Source: Oscillospiraceae bacterium
Lineage (GTDB): Bacteria > Bacillota > Clostridia > Oscillospirales > Oscillospiraceae
Direction: 5' to 3'
DNA length: 64,000 bases
Assembly: GCA_910575815.1 (NCBI GenBank)
Contig: CAJTFN010000007.1
Span: 124,001 to 188,000, forward strand
How positions within the stretch are numbered: the stretch's first letter is position 1; every line of letters starts with the position of its first letter. The notes below the pieces were generated by a model that saw only the letters and a program-made list of their open reading frames with translations, had not been told where the DNA came from and did not search any database. Position numbers and translations under genes: made by a program. Of this stretch, positions 51,382 through 59,899 are shown piece after piece.

Positions 51382-51409
51382 GCGGGATACAGACGACGCC
51401 ATATCCCGC
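51382..51409 (-). terminator. Hairpin between binding protein and permease genes
   Basis: Perfect 8-base arms (GCGGGATA / TATCCCGC) with a 12-base loop just after the binding-protein gene; no T tract, so probably an mRNA-stabilising or partial stop element. Confidence 0.6.
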
Positions 51410-51422
51410 ATATTTTCCGTGT

Positions 51423-52505
51423 TCAGTTTCCTTCCACCATGCGGTTAAACTGATCGGTCCACGCATCCTCATGTTCCAGGATGTAGTCCCAATCCAGCGT
51501 CACAAGGGTTTTGACGTCGTCGCCGTAGACCAGCTTCTTCGCCACCTCATCCGCCACGGTCACGTCCTTGTTGCAGGGGGAGAAGAAGATGTTCTCCGCA
51601 TAAGCGGTCTGGGCCTCCACGCCGATGCAGCGGTTCACAAACTCCTTTGCCAGCGCCTCGTGAGCGGTATTCTTCGCAATGACGATGGTATCCTTCGCCA
51701 GAATGGCGCCAGGGTCGTTCGGATAGACGAAGGTCACCGGGAAGCCCTGCTCAATATAGTCGTTGGAGTAGCTATTGAAAATGGCGGCGGCCAAAACCAC
51801 GCCCTGCTTCATCTCCAGGAACAGCTCGTCCAGGTCGTTGTAGAACAGGGGGAAGGGTCCCAGCTCCGCAATCTTGGCGAACACCTCGTCCTCCTGGGTC
51901 TTCAGGTCCAGGCCCCAGGCCTGGGCGGTGAGGGCGATGAAGGCGTCGTTCTCAAAGCCGGGCATGGTGGACAGCGCCACCTTTCCCTTCAGCTCCTCCC
52001 GCCAAAGGTCCTTCCAGGAGGTAATGGGCTCCGTCACCAGCTCGTGGTTATAGCCGATGCCCAGGCCCATGATGGACATGCCATAGCCTCCGGTCTGGGC
52101 GAAGTCGTAAAGGGAGCCGAAGTTGCTCAGAGAGGAATCCACCTCCTGGGCCACGCCGTCGTCAACGGCCTGTTTCGACTCGTAGATATTCAAAAACAGT
52201 ACGTCCATAGAGGGGTTGTCCACTTCCGCGTACATCTTCGCCTTCCGCTCACTGGTGCCGCCCAGAACCAGCTCGATGTTGCAGCCGAACTCCTCTTCCA
52301 TCGGAGTCACAACGCTTTCCCGGAGAACGCTTTCAATCGTTCCGCCCCAGACGCCCACCACCAGGGTTTCGTCCTGGAAGGGCGATGCGCCGTCGCCTCC
52401 GGCGTTTCCGGAGGCATCTTCCGCGTCACGTTCCTTGGATCCTCCACACGCGGCCAAACTCAACGCCAGCGCCAGGGTCAAGAGTAAACAAAACAACTTT
52501 TTCAT
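51423..52505 (-). CDS. PotD-type substrate-binding lipoprotein
   Basis: The 360-aa protein has a signal peptide with lipobox SLAAC, a Gly/Asp linker and a PotD/PotF-class (COG0687-type) fold: LVVGVWGGTIESVLRESVVTPMEEEFG (core VVGVWGGTIE), VLFLNIYE, and TQFNRM-like end. It lacks the WGEYI motif of true polyamine binders seen in the first pot operon, so a different cationic or opine-like ligand is likely. It leads the importer operon, under regulon site 2. Confidence 0.87.
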   Translation of the reverse strand: MKKLFCLLLTLALALSLAACGGSKERDAEDASGNAGGDGASPFQDETLVVGVWGGTIESVLRESVVTPMEEEFGCNIELVLGGTSERKAKMYAEVDNPSMDVLFLNIYESKQAVDDGVAQEVDSSLSNFGSLYDFAQTGGYGMSIMGLGIGYNHELVTEPITSWKDLWREELKGKVALSTMPGFENDAFIALTAQAWGLDLKTQEDEVFAKIAELGPFPLFYNDLDELFLEMKQGVVLAAAIFNSYSNDYIEQGFPVTFVYPNDPGAILAKDTIVIAKNTAHEALAKEFVNRCIGVEAQTAYAENIFFSPCNKDVTVADEVAKKLVYGDDVKTLVTLDWDYILEHEDAWTDQFNRMVEGN

Positions 52506-52604
52506 TTTCCAGGCCTCCCAATCACTAAAAATTGGCCTACCTCCTACCTCTTTGCTATGAAAACACGGTTTGTTCAGACCACTTCTTTTTCTACTCGCAA
52601 ATAG

Positions 52605-52655
52605 GTACGACGTACGCCATATTTCTATCATAGCCTCACTTTTCTCATTTGTCAA
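52605..52655 (-). promoter_or_regulatory. Promoter and regulon operator, site 2
   Basis: On the minus strand TTGACA (52655-52650), 17 bases, TATGAT (52632-52627). The perfect odd palindrome GTACGACGTAC (52605-52615) lies at about +5 to +15. This site is the best form of the motif. Confidence 0.85.
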
Positions 52656-52716
52656 CAAAAATTTACATCTTTCCCCATTCTGTTTCTTCCGTAAAGTTCC
52701 CCGGTTTCCCGGATTT

Positions 52717-53190
52717 TCAGCTTTCCGGGCACAAAAGGCACACTGCTTCTCCCTCCAGAGGGCGGAACTGCTCCGGCCGGTCCTGCTTCATCGACAGCGC
52801 GTAGTAATAAACCGGCCCCCGGGCGCCCCGACCAACGTCAAACCAAACGCCTGGTTCAAGGACAAAAATTTCGCCGGGAGACAATAGGAACGCCTCCACC
52901 TCGCCGCTCCCAGGCACGTCCCCCCGGGCCAGGGCCACTACCATACTCCCGTTTCCGCAGGCCAGCAGTGTTTGACTTTCCTCGTTCCGCTTCATGGACT
53001 CCACCACGAAGGGCCGCGGAGCCGCCGCCCGGCACAGGGCCACCCGGGCAGGCTGGTCCATGCAGAGGTCCTCTGTCATCCAGCACATCCAGCCCTCTCC
53101 GGTAAAGGGATCCAGATCGGTTAAGCGCGTCCAGGTACCGTAAGAGGCACAGGCCTCTGTATCCGCGGGAACTACCTGTATTGTTCTCAT
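52717..53190 (-). CDS. Ureidoglycolate lyase-like cupin, paralogue B
   Basis: The 157-aa protein appears to be a single-domain cupin of the AllA type: ESMKRNEESQTLL, VALARGDVPGSGEVEAFLL, GEIFVLEPGVWFDV, then YYYALSM. True AllA splits ureidoglycolate to glyoxylate and urea. Here the WH pair expected in GVWH is replaced by GVWF, so metal binding or activity may be changed. It is a sister of the gene just upstream and last in its operon. Confidence 0.65.
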   Translation of the reverse strand: MRTIQVVPADTEACASYGTWTRLTDLDPFTGEGWMCWMTEDLCMDQPARVALCRAAAPRPFVVESMKRNEESQTLLACGNGSMVVALARGDVPGSGEVEAFLLSPGEIFVLEPGVWFDVGRGARGPVYYYALSMKQDRPEQFRPLEGEAVCLLCPES

Positions 53191-53204
53191 TCTCTTCTCC
53201 TCCA

Positions 53205-53681
53205 TCACGCTTCTACCATCACCGGCTCCGGCAGCACCGGCAGCCACGCTGTCTCTTCCGGAGCCCCATTGGTGAGAGACAGGAAGTAATACATGGCCTT
53301 CTCCCCCACGCAGTGGCAGGCGTCGTGCCAGATCCCCCGGCGAAGCACCACCAAATCTCCCGGCTCCAGAAGGAAGGATCGCACATCCTCCGCCTGTGGG
53401 TTTCCCGCCGGGTCGCTGGCCGCCACGCTGAGGATGATGGGCCGGTCTCCAGGAAATTGAATCTCCTCGGAGGACAGGTGCCGCTCCATGCTGTCCACAG
53501 AAAAAGTATGTCCGTTTTCACAGACGGTAATGCCAAGCTTTAAGGGTCTGGACACCACAGCTTCTTCGGTCATGAAGCTTTCATACCAGGGCCCTTCCGC
53601 CCGCTGTCCCTCGGTTATCCGGTAATACTGGCCGTAGGGATGAAAGTCCCCCTCCCGAATGGGAATCGCCTTTTGAACCAT
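53205..53681 (-). CDS. Ureidoglycolate lyase-like cupin, paralogue A
   Basis: The 158-aa cupin resembles ureidoglycolate lyase: DSMERHLSSEEIQFPGDRPIIL (core MERHLSSEEI), SVAASDPAGNPQAEDVRSFLL, and GDLVVLRRGIWHDACH with the GIWH metal motif kept. In other sugar-linked clusters such cupins may act on ureido or enol compounds, so the exact reaction is open. It starts five bases after the kinase stop and has AAGGAGG upstream. Confidence 0.75.
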   Translation of the reverse strand: MVQKAIPIREGDFHPYGQYYRITEGQRAEGPWYESFMTEEAVVSRPLKLGITVCENGHTFSVDSMERHLSSEEIQFPGDRPIILSVAASDPAGNPQAEDVRSFLLEPGDLVVLRRGIWHDACHCVGEKAMYYFLSLTNGAPEETAWLPVLPEPVMVEA

Positions 53682-53686
53682 ACTCT

Positions 53687-54619
53687 TCAAACCTCCTTCC
53701 GTTCCCGCGCAAAGGCGCGCATCCACTCCTCTATTTGCTCCGACGGGGCGATTCCGCCCCGGGCTCCCAGCACCGTCACCGCGTGGGCCGCTGCCGCGTT
53801 GGCGAATTCCGCAGCATAGGCCAGCGATTTCCCCGCCAGCCAACTGGCGGTAAAGGCGCAGTTAAAGGTGTCACCGGCTCCGGTAGGGTCCACCACCTCC
53901 ACCCGGTTCCCAGGCAATCGGACCCGCTCCTCCCCGCTGGCGCAGTAGCAGCCCTCCCCTCCCAGGGTAACCGCCACCGCTTCCGTGCCGTTCTCCAGCA
54001 GCTCTCGAATACAGTCCTCCGGGTCCCGGCCCGCCGCATACTTCTCCATCCCCTTTTCGTTGAAGAACAGCAGGCTGGCATAGCGGAAAAGCGGGTCCTC
54101 CCCGTTTTCAAAGGTGGACGTCTCCAGATCAAAGACTAAGCCCACACCCTTCTCCCGCAGCTCCCCGGCCAGGGCTTCCCAGTTTTCCAGACGGTGAAAC
54201 TCCATCATGGAGGTATACACGCACCCGGCTCCCAGCAGCAGTTTCCGCAGCTTCTCGTCCACCGGGTAGTGAACCGAGCTGCTGTCTGGCACCAGAATGG
54301 TCCGCTCCCGCGGGGTTCGGATGATGACGCAGCGCATATCCGGGAGACGCTCATCCACAATCAGATGGGACAAGTCCAGCCCCCAGCTCTCCAAATCCCG
54401 GCGAATCCCCTCGCTGGTCACTCCTGCGTTCAAGGCTGTTACCAAATAAGTCTTTCTCCCCATTCCCGCCATGACGCAGGCTGCGTTGGGAATCATGCCC
54501 CCCACTTTGCGTTCAGCCCACCTTACGATGCTCTTCTCTCCCTCCTGGGGCCACTCCTTCGCTTCGCCGTATTCGTCGATGCAGGGAATCCCCAGGGCTA
54601 CTACATATGCATCCCGCAT
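53687..54619 (-). CDS. PfkB-family sugar kinase
   Basis: The 310-aa kinase has the ribokinase-type signatures: GGMIPNAACVMAGMG near the N-terminus and DPTGAGDTF at about 244-252, with catalytic Asp250. The substrate is unknown. With the dehydratase and KDPG aldolase of the same regulon, a 2-keto-3-deoxygluconate kinase role would complete the route; a fructosamine kinase role (FrlD-like) is the alternative given the SIS protein. It starts with a strong AGGAGG site under regulon site 3. Confidence 0.85.
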   Translation of the reverse strand: MRDAYVVALGIPCIDEYGEAKEWPQEGEKSIVRWAERKVGGMIPNAACVMAGMGRKTYLVTALNAGVTSEGIRRDLESWGLDLSHLIVDERLPDMRCVIIRTPRERTILVPDSSSVHYPVDEKLRKLLLGAGCVYTSMMEFHRLENWEALAGELREKGVGLVFDLETSTFENGEDPLFRYASLLFFNEKGMEKYAAGRDPEDCIRELLENGTEAVAVTLGGEGCYCASGEERVRLPGNRVEVVDPTGAGDTFNCAFTASWLAGKSLAYAAEFANAAAAHAVTVLGARGGIAPSEQIEEWMRAFARERKEV

Positions 54620-54641
54620 GTTCTTCCTCCTCTCTTTATTC

Positions 54642-54689
54642 GTACGACATACTACATACTACTTTATCGCAAAACAAACCGGATGTCAA
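54642..54689 (-). promoter_or_regulatory. Promoter and regulon operator, site 3
   Basis: On the minus strand TTGACA (54689-54684), 17 bases, TAAAGT (54666-54661). The motif GTACGACATAC (54642-54652; 10 of 11 matches to site 2) lies at about +3 to +13. A second CATAC half-site (54655-54659) follows it. Confidence 0.82.
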
Positions 54690-54990
54690 TAAACTTTGCC
54701 CAGCGGGAACCCCTCTTCACTCATTTAACGGATAGGTTCCAACAAGGGACGTTTCTTTGAAGAACCGCTGTGGTGGAATGCAAGAGTACTTGGGTCCGCC
54801 CCTAGGCAAAAATTCCTTCTTCATACCATCCGCAGCAAAAGGCTTCCCTCAATCCAGAATCTGTATTTGCAACGGCTGAGCACTGTCCAAAGTGCAGTTC
54901 GTCAGGACCGCCGTGACAATCTCCTTAGTGAAGAGAAAAATTCTTGCCTATTCTGCATCTCCCAATTGGAATCCAGGTTCAAAGACTCTG
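54690..54990. other. Intergenic region between two divergent kinase-type operons
   Basis: About 300 bases between the divergent promoters. I see no gene, no clear hairpin and no further copy of the operator motif. Base composition is closer to AT than in the genes. Confidence 0.6.
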
Positions 54991-54991
54991 G

Positions 54992-55040
54992 TTGACAATT
55001 TTCCCCTGTCCATGTACAATGGTCTCAAGGTAAGACGTAA
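54992..55040 (+). promoter_or_regulatory. Promoter and regulon operator, site 4
   Basis: TTGACA (54992-54997), 17 bases, TACAAT (55015-55020). The motif GTAAGACGTAA (55030-55040; 9 of 11 matches) begins about 3 bases after the expected start. Confidence 0.78.
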
Positions 55041-55070
55041 TACTATATTGACAAGGAAGGGATGGATGCC

Positions 55071-55994
55071 ATGAACGCTCCGGTGGATTACTATGTCCTC
55101 ACCCAGCTGCTGATCGACGACGTCTATTTCCCAAATGGGGAGCACAAGCAAAACCAGCTGGGCGGCGGCACTTACGCGGTGGCCGGCATGCGGATCTGGT
55201 CGGACCGGGTGGGCTTTTGCTGCGCGGTGGGACCGGACTACCCAGGCCAGTACGACGGCTGGTTCCGCAAGCATCAGATCGAAGTCACCGGCGGACGGCG
55301 GGAAAAACGCTGCACCAGAGCCCGTCTGAATTACTTCCCCGACGGCGAACGGGAAGAGATCCTGCTTCCGGGCTGCGCCACCCATCGGGAGACCCAGCCC
55401 CTGGTGTCGGAAATCCCCCCTGCCTACGCCCACTGCAAAGGCATGTATTTTTTCAAGGACTGCGAGCCCACCTTCTGGGACGAGCTTCTTCCCTTCTTGC
55501 AGCACGGCTCCGCTCTATCCTGCTGGGAGATATTCGGCGCTTCCGCCGATCCGGAGAATCGGGATCTGATCGGGGACTATCTCCGCCACGTGGATCTCTT
55601 TTCCCTGAATCTCACCGAGGGGAAGCGGCTCACCGGGGCCCTCCAGCCGGAAGAAGTTCTTCGGGGACTGTTAGCCCTCAACGCGAAAAACGTAATCCTG
55701 CGGATGGGCGCCCAGGGTGCTCTGGTCTCCTCCGGCAAAGGCATCTACCACATCCCGGCGGCGGAAACCCAGGTGGTGGATGTCACCGGCGGGGGAAACT
55801 CCTCCACAGGAGGCTTTACCGTGGGCTTCTGCGAATCCGGCGGAGACATTGTGGAGGCCGGTCTTTACGGAAGCGTCTCCGCCTCTTACATCCTGCGGCA
55901 ATACGGTGTGCCGGAGGACATCGGTCCGGAACTTCAACGAAATGCAGCGAAGACCCTGGACACCCTTCGCCGCCGGGTCTCCCGGCTGAACTAG
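55071..55994 (+). CDS. PfkB-family protein with an altered catalytic motif
   Basis: The 307-aa protein has the PfkB fold (LGGGTYAVAGMRIWSD at the N-terminus) but the catalytic signature reads DVTGGGNSSTGGF (237-249), with Asn243 where kinases have the catalytic Asp of GAGD. Some eukaryotic PfkB relatives also have GN here, so it may be a special subgroup or an inactive or binding-only protein. ATG at 55071 is ten bases after AAGGAAGG; the ATG at 55062 is too close. First gene of a four-gene operon. Confidence 0.8.
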   Translation: MNAPVDYYVLTQLLIDDVYFPNGEHKQNQLGGGTYAVAGMRIWSDRVGFCCAVGPDYPGQYDGWFRKHQIEVTGGRREKRCTRARLNYFPDGEREEILLPGCATHRETQPLVSEIPPAYAHCKGMYFFKDCEPTFWDELLPFLQHGSALSCWEIFGASADPENRDLIGDYLRHVDLFSLNLTEGKRLTGALQPEEVLRGLLALNAKNVILRMGAQGALVSSGKGIYHIPAAETQVVDVTGGGNSSTGGFTVGFCESGGDIVEAGLYGSVSASYILRQYGVPEDIGPELQRNAAKTLDTLRRRVSRLN

Positions 55995-56012
55995 AAAAAG
56001 GAGTGCGCGCGA

Positions 56013-57131
56013 ATGGAACACAACCAGATGCTGACCCATATCGAGAGCATCCCCGCTCTCATCCGGGATATTTTTCCCGCTCTGGACAAGGAGGCGGTCC
56101 GTCTGGCCGCCGCCGTCTCCAACTGGCCCCTGGCCTCGGTTTATCTCTACGGAAGCGGCGACTCCTGGGCCGCCGCCCAGGGAGCCACCAGCGCGTTCAT
56201 GGAGCTCTGCGGTCTGCCCGCCTTCGCCCTGCCCTCCATGCAGGCGTCCCGCTACGCTCCGGGCTACTGCATGCCCCCCCGGCACACCGTGCTGGCTGTG
56301 GGAATCAGCAGCTCCGGACAGGTGCGGCGGCCTCTGGAGGCCACCATGGCTCTGACGGCCGGGGGCTTCGACCCCATTCTAATTACCTCCAATCCCGACA
56401 GCCCCGGCGGAACGTCGGCCTGGGAGGTGTATCACACGCCGGTTCCTCCCTTTGACCGTTCCCCCGGAGTCCGGAACTACGTGGCCGCCCAGCTGGCCCT
56501 GTACCTGCTGGCCATCCGCTTGGCGCAGGCCACAGGACGGCTGAAGGAGGCGGAGGCCGAGGGCATGGTCAGGGACCTGGCCCGCATGGGGGACACCCTG
56601 GCCCAGGCCCTGGAGGAGCACCGGGAGACCTTGCGGCGCTTTGCCGCCCTTTGCGCCAAAGAACAGCGGGTGGAGTTCCTGGCCTCGGGTCCCTGCCGGG
56701 GCGCGGCGGACTTCGGCGTGGGAAAAGTGCTGGAGGCCACCGGATACACCGCTCTCAGCCCAGAGCTGGAGGAGTTCTCCCATATGAATTTCTTCTCCCT
56801 CCGTCCGGAACGCATCCCGACAGTGCTGATCTGCCCCGGCAGCGCCCGGTGTGTCCGGCGGGCCCTGGAGCTGGAGCGCTCCACCCGGCACCAGGGGCGG
56901 CCCTATCTCGTCCTGACGGACAACGCCCCCTTCCTGGCCTCCGGGGAACAGCTCCTCCGGGTCTCCACGCCTTTGGAGGAAAAATTCGCCCCTCTCGTTT
57001 TCTCCTTCCTCACCGCCGCCTTGGCCGCCTATATGCCCCTGGAGAAGGGGGACCGCTACATGCATGGCCACCAAGGTCCCTTCCTGGAGGAGGGCTTCCC
57101 CACCATCATGGACAGCGAGATCATCCTGTGA
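56013..57131 (+). CDS. Double-SIS-domain sugar isomerase/deglycase-like protein
   Basis: The 372-aa protein has two SIS domains (about 35-165 and 215-345), as in GlmS, AgaS and the fructosamine-6-phosphate deglycase FrlB. Seen: YLYGSGDSWAAAQG and AVGISSSGQVRRPLEA in the first, FLASGPCRGAADFGVGKVLEATGY and EEFSHMNFF in the second. The EEFSH piece resembles the catalytic EEF-H region of GlmS-like enzymes. It probably removes an amine from a phosphorylated ketosamine; the substrate is unknown. Confidence 0.83.
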   Translation: MEHNQMLTHIESIPALIRDIFPALDKEAVRLAAAVSNWPLASVYLYGSGDSWAAAQGATSAFMELCGLPAFALPSMQASRYAPGYCMPPRHTVLAVGISSSGQVRRPLEATMALTAGGFDPILITSNPDSPGGTSAWEVYHTPVPPFDRSPGVRNYVAAQLALYLLAIRLAQATGRLKEAEAEGMVRDLARMGDTLAQALEEHRETLRRFAALCAKEQRVEFLASGPCRGAADFGVGKVLEATGYTALSPELEEFSHMNFFSLRPERIPTVLICPGSARCVRRALELERSTRHQGRPYLVLTDNAPFLASGEQLLRVSTPLEEKFAPLVFSFLTAALAAYMPLEKGDRYMHGHQGPFLEEGFPTIMDSEIIL

Positions 57132-57161
57132 AGGCCGCAGGAATGTTCCGGGAGGTATTTT

Positions 57162-58049
57162 ATGAATCCTTTTGAAAAGATCAACTCTCAGTACGACTAC
57201 GCGGACCGGATGAAACCCGGCGGTTTTCTGATCAACGGTAAACCAGCCCTCACCCAGATCGATCCCGCTCTGGTGGGCAAGTATGTGATCATGGTGGTAC
57301 GAGACCCCCTGCTGGCCTATGGCGGCGACCCCGCGGAGCTACTGTCCCAGCGCCTGGAAAACCGTGTTTTGGCAGGGCAGTCCGGCATGTTCACCACCTA
57401 CAGCGGCTATTACAAAGGCGCTCACATCAGCATCGTCTCCGGAGGCAGCGGCAGCCCGGAGGCCGAGCTAGTTCTGGTGGAGTTCATGCACCATACGAAG
57501 GCGAATACGTTCCTCCGTCTGGGAGGCGCCGCCGGTATTCACGAGGATGTCCGCTCCGGCGACATTGTCGTCGCCAGTGGCGTTGTCCGGGACGAGGGTA
57601 TGAGTCAGGCCTATGTGACCCCCACTTACCCGGCGGTTTGCAGTTATGAACTGGTAGCCGCCCTGGCCGCCGCCGCGGACGGTTTGGGCTTCCGTTTTCA
57701 CGTGGGCATCGGGCGTTCACAGGACAGCGAGCACGTGGCCTGCGGGCGGCCCGCGGTCAACGGATATTTTCAGCCCCGCCACGGGGAGATTATCGACTAC
57801 TACCACCGGGCAAGGGTCCTGTACTGGGACCGGGAGTCCTCCGGCATTGTAACCCTCTGCAATCTCTTCGGCCGCCGGGGCGGCGCAGTGGTCTCCGTCG
57901 ATAACAACCTAGTCACCGGCGAGGCCTTCTCCCCCGGGGACGGCCAGGACCACGCCATTGAGACCGTCTTTGAAGGCCTCGCCAACCTCCACCGCATGGA
58001 CACCGCCGCCCAAGCCCAGGGCAAACGCTACTGGGTCCCCACCCTTTAA
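57162..58049 (+). CDS. Nucleoside phosphorylase-family protein
   Basis: The 295-aa protein has the PNP/UDP fold: a phosphate-binding part near VVRDPLLAYG, then FTTYSGYYKGAHISIVSGGSGSPEAELVLVE (core GGSGSPEAELVL), LRLGGAAGI, and GDIVVASGVVRDEG. Its phosphate-binding loops are divergent and the substrate base is not evident. It would split an N-glycoside to a base and sugar-1-phosphate. The amidohydrolase that follows could then act on the released base. Confidence 0.83.
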   Translation: MNPFEKINSQYDYADRMKPGGFLINGKPALTQIDPALVGKYVIMVVRDPLLAYGGDPAELLSQRLENRVLAGQSGMFTTYSGYYKGAHISIVSGGSGSPEAELVLVEFMHHTKANTFLRLGGAAGIHEDVRSGDIVVASGVVRDEGMSQAYVTPTYPAVCSYELVAALAAAADGLGFRFHVGIGRSQDSEHVACGRPAVNGYFQPRHGEIIDYYHRARVLYWDRESSGIVTLCNLFGRRGGAVVSVDNNLVTGEAFSPGDGQDHAIETVFEGLANLHRMDTAAQAQGKRYWVPTL

Positions 58050-58139
58050 CCAACCGGATGGAAAGTCCGGATTCCGGAATGGGATCGCCGCCAGCGAAAC
58101 CATCTCTGTTTGGACCGGACTTTCGGAAAGGAGTTTCCC

Positions 58140-59498
58140 ATGAGCAGCCTGCTGGTCAAAAACATTCAGGCCCTGGTTTCCTGCGACGGGCAGGACCGGG
58201 TGTACGAACAGATCAATCTCTACTGTGAGGACGGCCTCATCCGCTCCATCGGCCCGGAGACCCCCGCCGCCGAACGGACCATTGACGGAACCGGGATGCT
58301 TTGCTACCCTGGCCTGGTCAACACCCATCACCACCTCTATCAGGTCTTCTCCCGCAACCTTCCCCAGGTACAGAATCTGGAGCTCTTCGACTGGCTGACC
58401 ACGCTTTATGAGGTCTGGAAAAACGCCAACGAGGACACCATCCGCCTCTCTTCCCTCACCGGCATGGGAGAGCTGATGAAAAACGGCTGCACCACCGTCT
58501 TCGACCATCACTACGTCTTCCCCAACGGCGCCGGGGACCTCATCGGCGCCCAGTGGGAGGCCGCCAAGACCCTGGGGGTGCGGATGCACTTCTCCCGGGG
58601 CAGCATGGACCGCTCCAAAAAAGACGGCGGCCTGCCGCCGGACTCCGTGGTACAGACGGTGGACGAGATCATGCGGGACAGCGTGGACCTGATTCAGCGC
58701 TACCACGATCCCTCCTTCCAGTCCATGCGGCGAATCGCCCTGGCTCCCTGTTCTCCCTTCTCCGTCTCCGCCCAGCTGCTGAAAGAGAGCGCCCTGCTGG
58801 CCCGGGAGTACGGCGTCCGGCTCCACACCCATCTCTGCGAGACGCTGGACGAGGAGCGCTTCACCCTGGAGACCACCGGTCTGCGTCCCCTGGCCTATAT
58901 GGAAACCCTGGGCTGGGTGGGGCCCGACGTGTGGTACGCCCACGGCATCCACTTCAACACAGAGGAGCTCCAGCTACTGGCCGACACCGGCACCGGCGTC
59001 TGCCACTGCCCGGTTTCGAATATGAAGCTCTCCTCCGGCATCGCCCGGGTTCCGGAAATGCTGTCCCTTGGCGTACCCGTGGGCCTGGGCGTGGACGGCA
59101 GCGCCAGCAACGACGGCTCCAACCTCCTGGAGGAAATGCGGGTGTGCTTTCTCCTCCACCGCCTGAACTCCAGCGACAAGGCGCCCTCCGGCTACGACGT
59201 CCTGAAAATGGCCACCATGGGCAGCGCCCGGCTTCTGGACCGTCAAAGGGAAATCGGAAGCCTGGAGGTGGGAAAGTGCGCCGATTTCTTCCTGGTGGAC
59301 AGCCGCCGGCTGGAACTGGCCGGAGCCTGCCGCGATCCAAAATCCGTCCTGGCCACAGTGGGGCTGAAACAGCCTGTGGACTACACCGTTATCAATGGCG
59401 CTGTCACCGTGGAGAAGGGCCGCCTGACCTCCATTGACGAGGAAACGCTCTTCCAGGAGGCAGACCGGGAAATCAACCGCTATTTAAGCAGCCTGTAA
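58140..59498 (+). CDS. 8-oxoguanine deaminase-like amidohydrolase (TrzA/SsnA group)
   Basis: The 452-aa protein has the metal site of cytosine/guanine-type deaminases: NTHHHLYQ (His63 and His65), HTHLCETLDEERF, YAHGIHF and GVDGSASND. The stretch LPQVQNLELFDWLTTLYEVW (core LFDWLTTLYEVW) matches 8-oxoguanine deaminase and related enzymes. It should deaminate a purine-like or triazine-like base. ATG at 58140 is six bases after AAGGAG. Last gene of the site 4 operon. Confidence 0.88.
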   Translation: MSSLLVKNIQALVSCDGQDRVYEQINLYCEDGLIRSIGPETPAAERTIDGTGMLCYPGLVNTHHHLYQVFSRNLPQVQNLELFDWLTTLYEVWKNANEDTIRLSSLTGMGELMKNGCTTVFDHHYVFPNGAGDLIGAQWEAAKTLGVRMHFSRGSMDRSKKDGGLPPDSVVQTVDEIMRDSVDLIQRYHDPSFQSMRRIALAPCSPFSVSAQLLKESALLAREYGVRLHTHLCETLDEERFTLETTGLRPLAYMETLGWVGPDVWYAHGIHFNTEELQLLADTGTGVCHCPVSNMKLSSGIARVPEMLSLGVPVGLGVDGSASNDGSNLLEEMRVCFLLHRLNSSDKAPSGYDVLKMATMGSARLLDRQREIGSLEVGKCADFFLVDSRRLELAGACRDPKSVLATVGLKQPVDYTVINGAVTVEKGRLTSIDEETLFQEADREINRYLSSL

Positions 59499-59641
59499 GA
59501 CCTCCGCAGCGTTCCAAAGCGCTTAAAACGGGGAATCCCGTGAGAGCCCAAGCCCTCCCTTTTACGGCCACCCCCTCAAAACCAGGAGCGGCGAAAGGAC
59601 TTGCCTTCCCCGTTCCACAAAGACCCACGATCATAAGAATC

Positions 59642-59674
59642 CGCCGCCTGCCGAACCTCTTTCGGCAGGCGGCG
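59642..59674 (+). terminator. Terminator of the site 4 operon
   Basis: Perfect 14-base arms (CGCCGCCTGCCGAA) with a five-base loop. The 140 bases between the amidohydrolase stop and this hairpin hold no gene I can support. Confidence 0.85.
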
Positions 59675-59776
59675 CGGTTATCTCCGGAGCCCGGAGAAAT
59701 CCCTTTCCGCGCAGGATGCTCCAGTGGCCGCATTGCCTGCCAAAAAGCTCCCGGGCAATTTTGTTGGAATTGTGTA

Positions 59777-59805
59777 TTGATACGTATGATGTCGTATGTT
59801 ATGAT
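59777..59805 (+). promoter_or_regulatory. Promoter and regulon operator, site 5
   Basis: TTGATA (59777-59782), 17 bases, TATGAT (59800-59805). The spacer holds GTATGATGTCGTATG (59784-59798); its reverse strand matches the motif at about 8 of 11 positions. Unlike the other sites it lies between the -35 and -10 boxes. Confidence 0.65.
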
Positions 59806-59899
59806 GCATCCATCGAGCATCGCGCGTCCCCGCGGATTTCCCCGGGACGCCCGCCCCGCTTCCAACCTCCAATTCCATGAGAAAGGAACGATCCGTATC

